DNA of 5,709 nt from JAKBCQ01 sp021807585 (GCA_027325115.1 DAHWFG010000054.1:1-5709), one strand, 5' to 3'; shown: positions 1 through 5,709, numbered from the stretch's first letter. Numbers and translations: made by a program. The notes: generated from the letters alone by a model not told the origin.

Positions 1-227
1 GTGATCGGCGACGGAAATCGAACCGCCGAAACCCGAAACCGCGGCGTTTCACGTAATGTTTCAATCTCATATTCATAACTTGCTTTTTCGAGTCGGAACA
101 AGTCGGGAACCTTCGCCTCTCGATCGGTCGGCTCAAAAACCGCGCGACCGCGTTCAATCGTCGCCGGCGCCGCCGACGCATAAGAATACAAAAGAATTCC
201 TGAAAATATATATTCTTTGATCCTCAT
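1..227 (-). CDS. Secreted protein, N-terminal part only; possible alpha/beta hydrolase
   Basis: The reading frame from ATG at 227 stays open to the left edge, giving 75 complete codons; the remainder lies outside the window. The N-terminus is a plausible Sec signal peptide: basic MRIK, a hydrophobic core (YIFSGILLYSY), then ASAAPA with likely cleavage near residues 19-22. The mature part includes VPDLFRLE (about 40-47) and VSAVRFPSPI (66-75). I remember similar wording from planctomycetal exported alpha/beta hydrolases, where such a segment precedes the hydrolase core, but no catalytic motif is visible, so the family is a guess. The start is supported by AAGGA eight bases upstream and by position, four bases after the stop of the upstream membrane protein. 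The first 16 codons are strikingly AT-rich for this DNA, which may keep the initiation region unstructured. It is probably the third gene of the minus-strand operon. Confidence 0.72.
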   Translation of the reverse strand, partial: MRIKEYIFSGILLYSYASAAPATIERGRAVFEPTDREAKVPDLFRLEKASYEYEIETLRETPRFRVSAVRFPSPI

Positions 228-231
228 GTTT

Positions 232-1830
232 TCAATCCTTTTTTCGCGCGGAAAGCGCGACGAGAAGCCCGATCAAAACGGCCTGGATCGCGACGAGCGG
301 GACGAAGCGAGCCGAGGCGAATTTTGAGGAAAGTCTCGCCTCGGTTCGCGGAAACAAAACCGAGAACGCCGTTCGCGCGAACCGATCCCCGCCCCGCCAC
401 GGCGGAAGCCGAGCGCCTTGCCAAATCGGCGCGACGGCTCGAAACAACGGATCGTCGATCGCATCGGGTATTCGCGCTCCCACACCTTGAAATAAGAATA
501 CGACGATTCCTCCCGTCGCCGCGAGCGCGACCGCGACCGCGTCGATCCCGCGGTAATCGACTGCGAGCGAACCGGCGACCCCCAGCATCGCGAACGGGAT
601 CAACGGCGCGAGCAACCGAGGACCCGTCGTCCAGCCGCCGCTCCATTCAGGATAACCCGCGTTCACCAGAAAAATCGCCAGGCTCGCGACCGCCGAGACG
701 ATTGCGATCGAGCCGAATCGCCGCAATCCAAGCGTAATCCAACCCGGTATCGCCAAAAGCAAAAGCGGAGCGTACCAAAAAAGACCCCGTCGGCTCCCGA
801 TCAAAAGCTCGCGCACAACCTCGATCCTGGGAGCGACGAGCCCGAGCGGATTCTCATGCGAATGAATCTTCGCATATCGTGCCGTCTTCAAATGAAAATA
901 TCCGAGATCGAACGGATCGCCGAACGCGATCGCATTGTAAGCAAGAAACGCCGCGGTCGGAATCAAAGCCCCCGCCGCGAACGCCGCGACCGCGAGCTTC
1001 GGTTTGGATCTAAAAATCACTTGAATAAGCAAATAAAAACCTAAAAGCGCCGCGACCGGACCGATCTGGAGTTCGATCGTCGCGGCGAGCGCCGCGAGGA
1101 AGCCCGCCGTGCACGAGCGAACCGCGACCGATCGATTTAAGTGATTCAAGATATTCGATTGTTTTGATTCCATGGAATCGAGTGAACTCGAATGTCTCGT
1201 CGTCGCGATTTGGGCGCCACGGTCGGCGGGTTTTGACGGGCTCGCCCAAACGAGCCGGAACGCCGCCAAGAGCGCGAACGCCGCGGCCTGATGGCCGTAA
1301 GCGAGCGTCGCGTAAACGAACGCGGGCGTTCCCAATCCGTAACCGAGCGCGACGAGAAGCCCGCGACGCGGCGAACAGCCGAGATCGCGCGCCCACCGCG
1401 CCAGCAAAACCCCCGTCGCCGCAGTCAGCACCCCCGAAACGCCCAGCGTCGTCCAATAATCCGCGGGCCAGTGCGGCAGCTCGGGGCCGCGCACCCCGAG
1501 AGGATGCGGCGGAGCGCCCAACACGTGTCGGTCGATCGCGTACGGTATCATCGCCAAAAAAGAAAACCCGGGAGTCTTATCGCAATAATATTTACCGTTC
1601 CAATACGCGAAATCACGCGAGTGATCGTCGAGCCCGTCCATCACCACGGTTCCACGATCAACAATCGCATACGTGAGCATAAGCCTGCTCGCCGTGTTCC
1701 AGTCGCGGTCGTGCCAAAAATACGCGTAACTGAACAATAAAACAAAAAATACGCCGAGTTGTACCGTCGGCCAGGATCGTGAGTCGGAGCCGCGTTCGTT
1801 GATCGCTTTCGATTCGACGTCCCGGTTCAT
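232..1830 (-). CDS. Multi-spanning membrane protein, GT-C glycosyltransferase-like
   Basis: This is a 532-residue inner-membrane protein with many hydrophobic segments, the first at about 21-39 and the last just before the basic tail ARKKD. The following loop is rich in acidic residues (D41, D43, D58, D65, D68, D69, D73) and leads to YYCDKTPG at 81-88. Other segments that look family-like are GLGTPAFVYATLAYGH (165-180), YNAIAFGDPFDLGY (298-311), RRGLFWYAP (347-355) and WSGGWTTGPRLL (396-407). These resemble large uncharacterised bacterial GT-C membrane proteins related to the GT39/ArnT group, which use polyprenyl-phosphate sugars outside the cytoplasmic membrane; sugar and acceptor are unknown. 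A polar stretch at about 197-235 breaks the hydrophobic pattern and is probably a loop. The frame is open 132 codons further upstream, but that part is Arg/Ser-rich and overlaps the preceding gene. ATG at 1830 is preferred because of AGGAGG six bases before it and the ATGA overlap. Confidence 0.9.
   Translation of the reverse strand: MNRDVESKAINERGSDSRSWPTVQLGVFFVLLFSYAYFWHDRDWNTASRLMLTYAIVDRGTVVMDGLDDHSRDFAYWNGKYYCDKTPGFSFLAMIPYAIDRHVLGAPPHPLGVRGPELPHWPADYWTTLGVSGVLTAATGVLLARWARDLGCSPRRGLLVALGYGLGTPAFVYATLAYGHQAAAFALLAAFRLVWASPSKPADRGAQIATTRHSSSLDSMESKQSNILNHLNRSVAVRSCTAGFLAALAATIELQIGPVAALLGFYLLIQVIFRSKPKLAVAAFAAGALIPTAAFLAYNAIAFGDPFDLGYFHLKTARYAKIHSHENPLGLVAPRIEVVRELLIGSRRGLFWYAPLLLLAIPGWITLGLRRFGSIAIVSAVASLAIFLVNAGYPEWSGGWTTGPRLLAPLIPFAMLGVAGSLAVDYRGIDAVAVALAATGGIVVFLFQGVGARIPDAIDDPLFRAVAPIWQGARLPPWRGGDRFARTAFSVLFPRTEARLSSKFASARFVPLVAIQAVLIGLLVALSARKKD
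236..240 (-). promoter_or_regulatory. Ribosome binding site of the partial secreted-protein gene
   Basis: On the minus strand AAGGA lies eight bases before the ATG at 227. It falls inside the last codons of the preceding membrane-protein gene, whose TGA (234-232) sits between it and the start. Ribosomes finishing the upstream gene would therefore end on top of this site, which favours coupled translation and supports ATG at 227 as the start. Confidence 0.7.
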
Positions 1831-3236
1831 CGTCCGCCTCCTCGCGGCGGCGCCGGTAAAACGATCGAAACCGCTCGACGAACGACCGAGTCGATCAACC
1901 CCGCGGCGGCGAGCGCCGCGGCGGGCTGGATCGAAAGCAAATACCGATCCCACGCGAGCGGTAAAAACGACACGACCGTCGTCCATGCAATAAGTGTTTG
2001 AATGATCAAAAGTTGAGATCCAGGAGGCGATTGAGGCTCGGCCGATCCGGTTTCGTCGGGGCGACGACGGCCGCGGATCGCCGCGAGGAGAAGACCCGCG
2101 ACGACGATCGGCGCCCAGATCGACGCGCCTCGATCTTGATGGACGTCGAACCGAATGCGTGAATCCGAATGCGCCCGACCGAACGGACCGAACCTGCCGA
2201 AACCTTGAACGAGGAACACCTCGCATTTGTCACGCAACGTCGGCAGTGCGTCGGAGGGAAACCGCGAAAGCGCGATCCTCGAAACCTCGACACGGTGATC
2301 AACGATTGTTTTGCATCGAGCTATAACCCCTTGTTCCAGCGTACCGGGATACGCGCGGGGCGGAACTCCCGCGGGGCGAGCGTAAACCGTCGGGTTGAGC
2401 GCCGCGAAGGTGACGAACGCCGCCGCGGAAGCGACGAGCGGAGCAATCAGGAACTCAAAACGTTTTGACTTCGCGAGGCGAGGAGTGCGTGCGCCCCAAA
2501 ACGCGATCGCGACGACCGTCATCAATCCCAGGCCTCCGTTGAGTTTGGCGAGAACCGCGAGCCCCGCGAACACCCCCGCGGCGAACCACGCGATCAGCCG
2601 AATACCGAGCGAGCTCGCGGGCGTGTTCGTCGATCCGTCCGATTCCTGAATCGCGGCTCGCCACGCCCACGCCGCGATCGCGATCGCGCACAGGATCATC
2701 GCCTCGGCGGGAACGTCGGCCATCGCTCGGCGAGCGTGCAACCGATAAAGCGGATTGATCGCGAGGAAAAACGCCGCGAGCAATCCCGCGCTCGTTCGTC
2801 CCCAAACGATCCGGCCGATCGCGAAAATCGCCGCGCAGCCGATACCGCCGAGCAGCACCGAAGGATAGCGCGCGATTCGCAGCATCGCGTCGGATTCGCA
2901 CCGAATCGATTGATCGAGATACCACGCGCGGGCGGCGTCTCGACCCGGAATGCGTTCGCCCGCTTTCGACAGGAACAGCCCGATCAGATATTTGGGCAAA
3001 GGGGGCAGATCGATCGCGGGATATTCAACCCACCCGGAATCATGAACCCTTCCCTCGAATAAAAGTGTGGAAAAGTAGGTTTGAGAAATATACGCCGATT
3101 CATCGATGAAATGAGGCTCGCGATCGAGGTTCCATAAAAACGACGCGCTCCCGACGAGAAACACGACCGCCGCCGCGAGCGTAACCCCGCCGCGCATCGA
3201 CCTCGCCGAAGAAACCTGTGAAACGACGAGGGTCAT
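1827..3236 (-). CDS. Glycosyltransferase family 39 (PMT/ArnT-like) membrane protein
   Basis: This 469-residue integral membrane protein has GT39 hallmarks. A first transmembrane helix (about 19-35) is followed by an extracytoplasmic loop, DREPHFIDESAYISQ (38-52), with the acidic pair D45-E46 where GT-C enzymes carry their catalytic acid. DLPPLPKYLIGL (76-87) corresponds to the conserved HPPLPKYL-type segment, and HARRAMADVPAE (167-178) to the conserved Arg/Asp-Pro motif. Near the C-terminus, WDRYLLSIQPA (from about 429) matches the usual [DE]RYxxxxxPA segment. Such enzymes transfer a sugar from a polyprenyl-phosphate donor to protein, lipid or glycan at the outer face of the cytoplasmic membrane; the substrate is not evident here. 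It is the first gene of the operon. ATG at 3236 lacks a clear Shine-Dalgarno sequence. An internal ATG at 3197 (M14), with GAGG only three bases before it, is an alternative that would retain all domains. Confidence 0.9.
   Translation of the reverse strand: MTLVVSQVSSARSMRGGVTLAAAVVFLVGSASFLWNLDREPHFIDESAYISQTYFSTLLFEGRVHDSGWVEYPAIDLPPLPKYLIGLFLSKAGERIPGRDAARAWYLDQSIRCESDAMLRIARYPSVLLGGIGCAAIFAIGRIVWGRTSAGLLAAFFLAINPLYRLHARRAMADVPAEAMILCAIAIAAWAWRAAIQESDGSTNTPASSLGIRLIAWFAAGVFAGLAVLAKLNGGLGLMTVVAIAFWGARTPRLAKSKRFEFLIAPLVASAAAFVTFAALNPTVYARPAGVPPRAYPGTLEQGVIARCKTIVDHRVEVSRIALSRFPSDALPTLRDKCEVFLVQGFGRFGPFGRAHSDSRIRFDVHQDRGASIWAPIVVAGLLLAAIRGRRRPDETGSAEPQSPPGSQLLIIQTLIAWTTVVSFLPLAWDRYLLSIQPAAALAAAGLIDSVVRRAVSIVLPAPPRGGGR
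1837..1842 (-). promoter_or_regulatory. Ribosome binding site fixing the start at 1830
   Basis: AGGAGG on the minus strand lies six bases before ATG at 1830, a perfect consensus match at good spacing. It lies within the last codons of the upstream glycosyltransferase gene, whose TGA (1829-1827) overlaps the ATG as ATGA. This selects the 532-residue product over the much longer open frame and indicates translational coupling of the two genes. Confidence 0.85.
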
Positions 3237-3294
3237 GGAGAGTTTACCGCTTGTAACGATCGCGCGGGAAGAAAACGACGCTTGGCCACGGTCT

Positions 3295-3324
3295 ATTCTA
3301 AAAATGATCGCGTTTCTTTGGCAA
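3295..3324 (-). promoter_or_regulatory. Probable sigma-70-type promoter of the glycosyltransferase operon
   Basis: On the minus strand TTGCCA (3324-3319, five of six matches to TTGACA) is separated by 18 bases from TAGAAT (3300-3295, five of six matches to TATAAT). Transcription would begin near 3288, giving a leader of about 50 bases before ATG at 3236. The local sequence is more AT-rich than its surroundings. It is the best promoter-like pair I found in the spacer and faces the operon. That this organism uses such a consensus is an assumption. Confidence 0.5.
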
Positions 3325-3377
3325 TCGACGATTCATCGGATAAGTTTGCATGGTGGATCTACTTTGAGAGCCATCGA

Positions 3378-3394
3378 CTCCGCGATTTCGCGGT
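3378..3394. repeat. 17-nt palindromic repeat, copy 1
   Basis: The sequence is CTCCGCGATTTCGCGGT, containing a perfect 6-bp inverted repeat (CCGCGA/TCGCGG) around two central bases. A second copy with one changed base lies at 3846-3862. The short two-base centre suits a DNA operator for a dimeric protein better than an RNA hairpin. No binding protein is known. CGCGAT-type words are frequent in this DNA, so chance is a serious alternative. Confidence 0.4.
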
Positions 3395-3795
3395 CCACTG
3401 GCGGTTGACGCTCGGCTTGATCGGGCGCGACGCAGCGGATTCAGGGATGGGCCGAGACCCCGGTCCAGGAGCCTCGCTTGAAGACGTCGGCGCGGGACGT
3501 TCCCCGCCGCGGTCGCAATTGATTCGTCACCATTGGATTTGACATCCGCGAGCCGCGCGGCGGAGCGGGCCGATTCGGTTCGATCGATCGGGACGATCGT
3601 CACGGATATTCCTTCCATGACGATCGCGGCGTTCGTCGACCGTAGTCGCTCGCACCGTCGCTTGAAAGGCGGCGTTCCGGATCTCGTCGTCAATGAAGCC
3701 TCGTATGTGATTCCGTTATCCGAATAGGTCGATACGATCGATCGATTCGGCCGATATGAACATGTCTTGGCTTCGGCTCGGCGCGACGTCAAACG

Positions 3796-3799
3796 GGAG
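3796..3799 (+). promoter_or_regulatory. Ribosome binding site selecting ATG 3809
   Basis: GGAG within GGGAGAG ends nine bases before ATG at 3809. The same frame also opens earlier at a TTG codon (3767), but that position has no Shine-Dalgarno sequence. It would add 14 charged residues ahead of an already complete signal peptide. This site therefore favours 3809. Confidence 0.7.
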
Positions 3800-3808
3800 A
3801 GACATTCG

Positions 3809-5692
3809 ATGTTTGGAAATCGCTGGTATCACGACGGCCGAGGATCTCCGCGATCTCGCGGTTCGCTCGTCGTCGGTCGGTTATTCCTGATCGCTCTCGC
3901 GATCACCGTTGCGGGTCTTGAAGGGTGCAAATCGAACTGCTCGTCGTGCGGGCTCAATCGACCTCGATTGTTCCGCAATCGGAGCACGACGACGATCGAG
4001 CCCGCCTTGACCGATCCCGGACTTCCGCTCTCGGGATCGTCGACGGTCGTTCCCTCGGCCGCTCCTGGTTCGACTTCGTCGTCGCAGGTCGGTTCCGATC
4101 CCGCGGGTGAGACGATGGATGTCAAACCGCTCAATGAGAACGGTTCGCCCCCTCCCGCCGATTCCGGCAAGGGAGAATCGTCCGCCAAGGGAACGTCGAT
4201 GCGTTCGAATTCCACGGGAAACCGAGCGGGTTATGAAACCGCTCGGTCCCCTGTCAACTCCGTCACCCGACCGCGCGAGAACATCGCGCGGTTACTCATT
4301 CCCGGAGGCGTCGCCGGCGCCAAAACCGACGCCGACGCCGTCCGGTCGCGCCGCGGAACCGCCCCCGCCGATTCCGTCGCGCGCCGCGCGCGTGCCGACA
4401 AAAACCCCGCGCGAATCGCCGCCGATTCCTCCGAGAAAAAACCCGAGAAAATCGCCCCCTCGCCGAAAAATCCCGCTAAACTCGCCGATAACCCCCTCGA
4501 TCATCTCCCGCCGCTCGACGAGACGCACGACTCGACCGATCGCGGCGCCGCGGCGGCCGATTCGGTTAAAACACAAATTGATGGATATATTAACGGATCA
4601 AGACGTCCCGGCGTGAATCCGAATCCGGGCGCCGAATCGCCCGCCCGGGCCGACTCCAATACCCCTTCGGCTTCAACCGTGGTAACGACCGACGCGGCTC
4701 GACCGGGTCGCGCGAACCAATCCGTTGATGTCGCCGACTTGAAACCAAAAGCGAACAGTGATTTGGCCCGAGTCGGCTCGGCCGATACGCCCGCTCCGAC
4801 CGCTTCGGCCGAAACCGCTCGCATTGACGGTTCGCGATCGTCCGATGCGAAGGCTTCGGCGGCGGCTTCATCCTCAACCGACAAGAAGCCCGCTCCGGGG
4901 GCGAACGTCGTCTTGATCCCGCCGCAAAATCCGCTCGCCGAACCGCATAAATCGTTGATTCCACATTTCAGCACGGTTCAACCCAGGCTCGCCGGGGGCG
5001 GAGCGCCCTCCAAAGAGGGGCTCGATTGGCTCGCCGAAAAAGGTTATCAAACGTTGCTCGATCTACGAGAGCCCGCCGAGGTCGGTCCCGATTTCATCGC
5101 CGAAGTCGCCAAACGAAAAATGCGCTACGTGGCCCTACCGGTTTCACTTTCCAATTTGGATGTCTCTCAAATCGAGCGCTACCAAAATGAACTCAACGAC
5201 GCCGCGGCGCGTCCCCTCTACTTTTTCGACGTCGACGGCGCACGCGCCGGGTTTTTGTGGTTCATCCGCCGTGTCGAGCAAGATCAAGATCGCGTCGATT
5301 TAGCCACGGCGCGGCGCGAGGCCGAGGAGATGGGCCTCACCGACCCCAAGTTGTGGCTCGTCGCCGAAACGCTCGTCGTCCGGATGCGGAACCTCAAAAA
5401 CGGGCCCGCCGAGGCCGCGTCCGCCGAGCCGTCGAAACCCGAGATCGACCGCGAAAAGGCGGCCCAGGCCGCCGCGATCGCCGAACCGATCGTCGAGAAC
5501 GAGTCGGCCAAACTTCCGGGAACGCGCTCCGTTATGAATTGGAAACCCTATCTGGCTATGCTGATATCCATACTTGGAATCCCGCTCGCGTTCTGGAGCC
5601 GCACGCGGTTTTCCCTGAGGAAGATCATTCGCGCCGGGCTGCCGCAATCGACGAAGCGATTGAGGGCGCTTCCGGCCGGCTCGGGTGATTGA
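3809..5692 (+). CDS. Predicted lipoprotein with disordered linker, DSP/DUF442-like pseudophosphatase domain and C-terminal TM helix
   Basis: The product has 627 residues. A basic N-region (R15, R17, R24) and hydrophobic core lead to AGLEGC40, an acceptable lipobox, and C44 and C47 follow closely. Residues about 50-365 form a low-complexity Pro/Ala/Ser/Asp/Lys linker in which the tripeptide ADS recurs five times. Residues about 387-500 resemble the tyrosine-phosphatase-like DSP/DUF442 fold: FSTVQPRLAGG, a GYQTLLDLRE strand, a MRYVALPVS strand, then PLYFFDVDGARAGFLW. In active relatives the last segment carries the P-loop C-x4-R; here cysteine is replaced by D474 while G477 and R479 remain, so phosphatase activity is unlikely. 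A helix at about 580-596 followed by Arg/Lys residues should anchor the C-terminus with its tail in the cytoplasm. The role may be binding or scaffolding at the cell envelope, which is inference. It is transcribed away from the glycosyltransferase operon, with no visible partner downstream. Confidence 0.88.
   Translation: MFGNRWYHDGRGSPRSRGSLVVGRLFLIALAITVAGLEGCKSNCSSCGLNRPRLFRNRSTTTIEPALTDPGLPLSGSSTVVPSAAPGSTSSSQVGSDPAGETMDVKPLNENGSPPPADSGKGESSAKGTSMRSNSTGNRAGYETARSPVNSVTRPRENIARLLIPGGVAGAKTDADAVRSRRGTAPADSVARRARADKNPARIAADSSEKKPEKIAPSPKNPAKLADNPLDHLPPLDETHDSTDRGAAAADSVKTQIDGYINGSRRPGVNPNPGAESPARADSNTPSASTVVTTDAARPGRANQSVDVADLKPKANSDLARVGSADTPAPTASAETARIDGSRSSDAKASAAASSSTDKKPAPGANVVLIPPQNPLAEPHKSLIPHFSTVQPRLAGGGAPSKEGLDWLAEKGYQTLLDLREPAEVGPDFIAEVAKRKMRYVALPVSLSNLDVSQIERYQNELNDAAARPLYFFDVDGARAGFLWFIRRVEQDQDRVDLATARREAEEMGLTDPKLWLVAETLVVRMRNLKNGPAEAASAEPSKPEIDREKAAQAAAIAEPIVENESAKLPGTRSVMNWKPYLAMLISILGIPLAFWSRTRFSLRKIIRAGLPQSTKRLRALPAGSGD
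3846..3862. repeat. 17-nt palindromic repeat, copy 2
   Basis: CTCCGCGATCTCGCGGT differs from the copy at 3378-3394 by one central base, and the 6-bp inverted repeat is perfect. It lies about 37 bases inside the lipoprotein gene, in the part encoding the basic signal-peptide region. If both copies bind a protein, they would lie on either side of the right-hand unit's start. Codon bias could also produce it. Confidence 0.4.
4216..4250. repeat. Perfect 9-bp inverted repeat (hairpin 1) in the linker coding region
   Basis: ACCGAGCGG (4221-4229) and CCGCTCGGT (4239-4247) are perfect complements around a nine-base loop. GGG (4216-4218) and CCC (4248-4250) can extend the stem past a two-base bulge. 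There is no following T-run, so it does not look like a rho-independent terminator. It lies in codons for the disordered linker, where protein constraint is weak. Confidence 0.6.
4270..4292. repeat. Perfect 9-bp inverted repeat (hairpin 2) in the linker coding region
   Basis: ACCGCGCGA (4270-4278) and TCGCGCGGT (4284-4292) pair perfectly around a five-base loop, 22 bases after the inner stem of the first hairpin. The stem is very GC-rich and should be stable in RNA. No T-run follows. The two hairpins begin with the same ACCG and end with the same CGGT but otherwise differ. Confidence 0.6.
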
Positions 5693-5709
5693 AGCCGAGA
5701 GATCGCACG

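Larger units (their letters stand above)
3237..3808. other. Divergent intergenic region without a supported gene
   Basis: This 572-base spacer separates the two divergent units. Frames are open on both strands, notably 3792-3298 on minus and 3282-3542 and 3533-3727 on plus. They begin at TTG codons, lack ribosome binding sites and encode Arg/Ser-rich or unrecognisable sequence, so I do not call them genes. The region contains the probable operon promoter at its left end, a 17-nt palindrome at 3378-3394 and the lipoprotein ribosome binding site at its right end. I could not find a convincing promoter for the plus-strand gene; TACGAT (3733-3738) and TATGAA (3755-3760) are -10-like but have no good -35 partner. 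The length leaves room for regulation, a leader RNA, or a decayed gene. Confidence 0.6.

Noticed and set aside
1831..2226. In-frame upstream extension of the second membrane protein by 132 codons
   Set aside because: The extension is Arg/Ser-rich, lies antiphase over the end of the glycosyltransferase gene, and is outcompeted by ATG 1830 with a perfect AGGAGG and an ATGA overlap.
3318..3346. Plus-strand TTGGCA, 17 bases, TAAGTT as a promoter of the lipoprotein
   Set aside because: The -10 match is only three of six, it lies more than 450 bases upstream, and it overlaps the better minus-strand promoter.
3539..3544. Perfect TTGACA as a -35 element
   Set aside because: No -10-like sequence occurs 15-19 bases downstream; that stretch is almost entirely G and C.
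3282..3727. Plus-strand open frames at 3282-3542 and 3533-3727
   Set aside because: Both begin at TTG codons with no Shine-Dalgarno sequence, are short, overlap each other and show no family resemblance.
3298..3792. Minus-strand open frame of 164 codons in the divergent spacer
   Set aside because: It starts at TTG without a ribosome binding site, covers the lipoprotein's own ribosome binding site and ends inside the probable promoter. Its product is Arg/Ser-rich with no recognisable motif.
3926..3949. C-x3-C-x2-C as a radical SAM iron-sulfur motif
   Set aside because: It begins at the lipobox cysteine at the end of a signal peptide and is followed by a disordered linker, not a TIM-barrel domain.
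4107..4616. Alternative-frame ORFs across the lipoprotein linker (both strands)
   Set aside because: They consist of Arg/Pro-rich or Gly-rich low-complexity sequence expected from GC-rich shadow frames, and have no ribosome binding sites.
5219..5242. FFDVDGA as a HAD-superfamily motif I (DxDGT-like)
   Set aside because: It lies late in the domain, at the exact place of the DUF442 P-loop, and no later HAD motifs (Lys, or DD/GDxxxD) are visible. The resemblance is best explained by Cys-to-Asp change in a phosphatase-like loop.

Overview
The window is GC-rich bacterial DNA, dense in CGA, TCG and GATC words. It holds two divergently arranged transcription units around a 572-base spacer. The gene content suggests a Planctomycetota bacterium, perhaps near the Isosphaeraceae. 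The signs are two GT-C type membrane proteins with motifs I associate with that group, a secreted protein start resembling planctomycetal alpha/beta hydrolases, and a long lipoprotein with a Pro/Ala/Ser/Asp-rich linker. This assignment comes from remembered family resemblance, not from a search.

Left unit (minus strand, read from 3236 to 1). A probable sigma-70-type promoter (3295-3324) precedes a GT39/PMT-like glycosyltransferase (1827-3236). A second multi-spanning GT-C-like membrane protein (232-1830) follows, with its start overlapping the previous stop as ATGA. A secreted protein (1-227) comes next after a 4-base gap and runs off the left edge. The overlap, the short gap and a Shine-Dalgarno sequence at both internal junctions support one co-translated operon. 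Both membrane proteins probably move sugars from a polyprenyl-phosphate donor to an extracytoplasmic acceptor, but neither donor nor acceptor can be read from the sequence.

Middle (3237-3808). This divergent spacer has no gene I can support. It contains the left unit's promoter, the lipoprotein ribosome binding site, and one of two nearly identical 17-nt palindromes; the other lies just inside the lipoprotein gene.

Right unit (plus strand, 3809-5692). One gene encodes a 627-residue predicted lipoprotein. In order it has a lipobox-like signal, a disordered linker of about 320 residues, a domain resembling the DSP/DUF442 phosphatase fold, and a C-terminal transmembrane helix. The position where the phosphatase family carries its catalytic cysteine is aspartate (D474), so it is probably a catalytically dead pseudophosphatase. 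This is the most interesting protein here. The DNA encoding its linker also carries two adjacent perfect 9-bp inverted repeats.

I see no tRNA, rRNA, CRISPR array, insertion sequence or convincing rho-independent terminator. Nothing in the window amounts to a clearly new multi-gene system.
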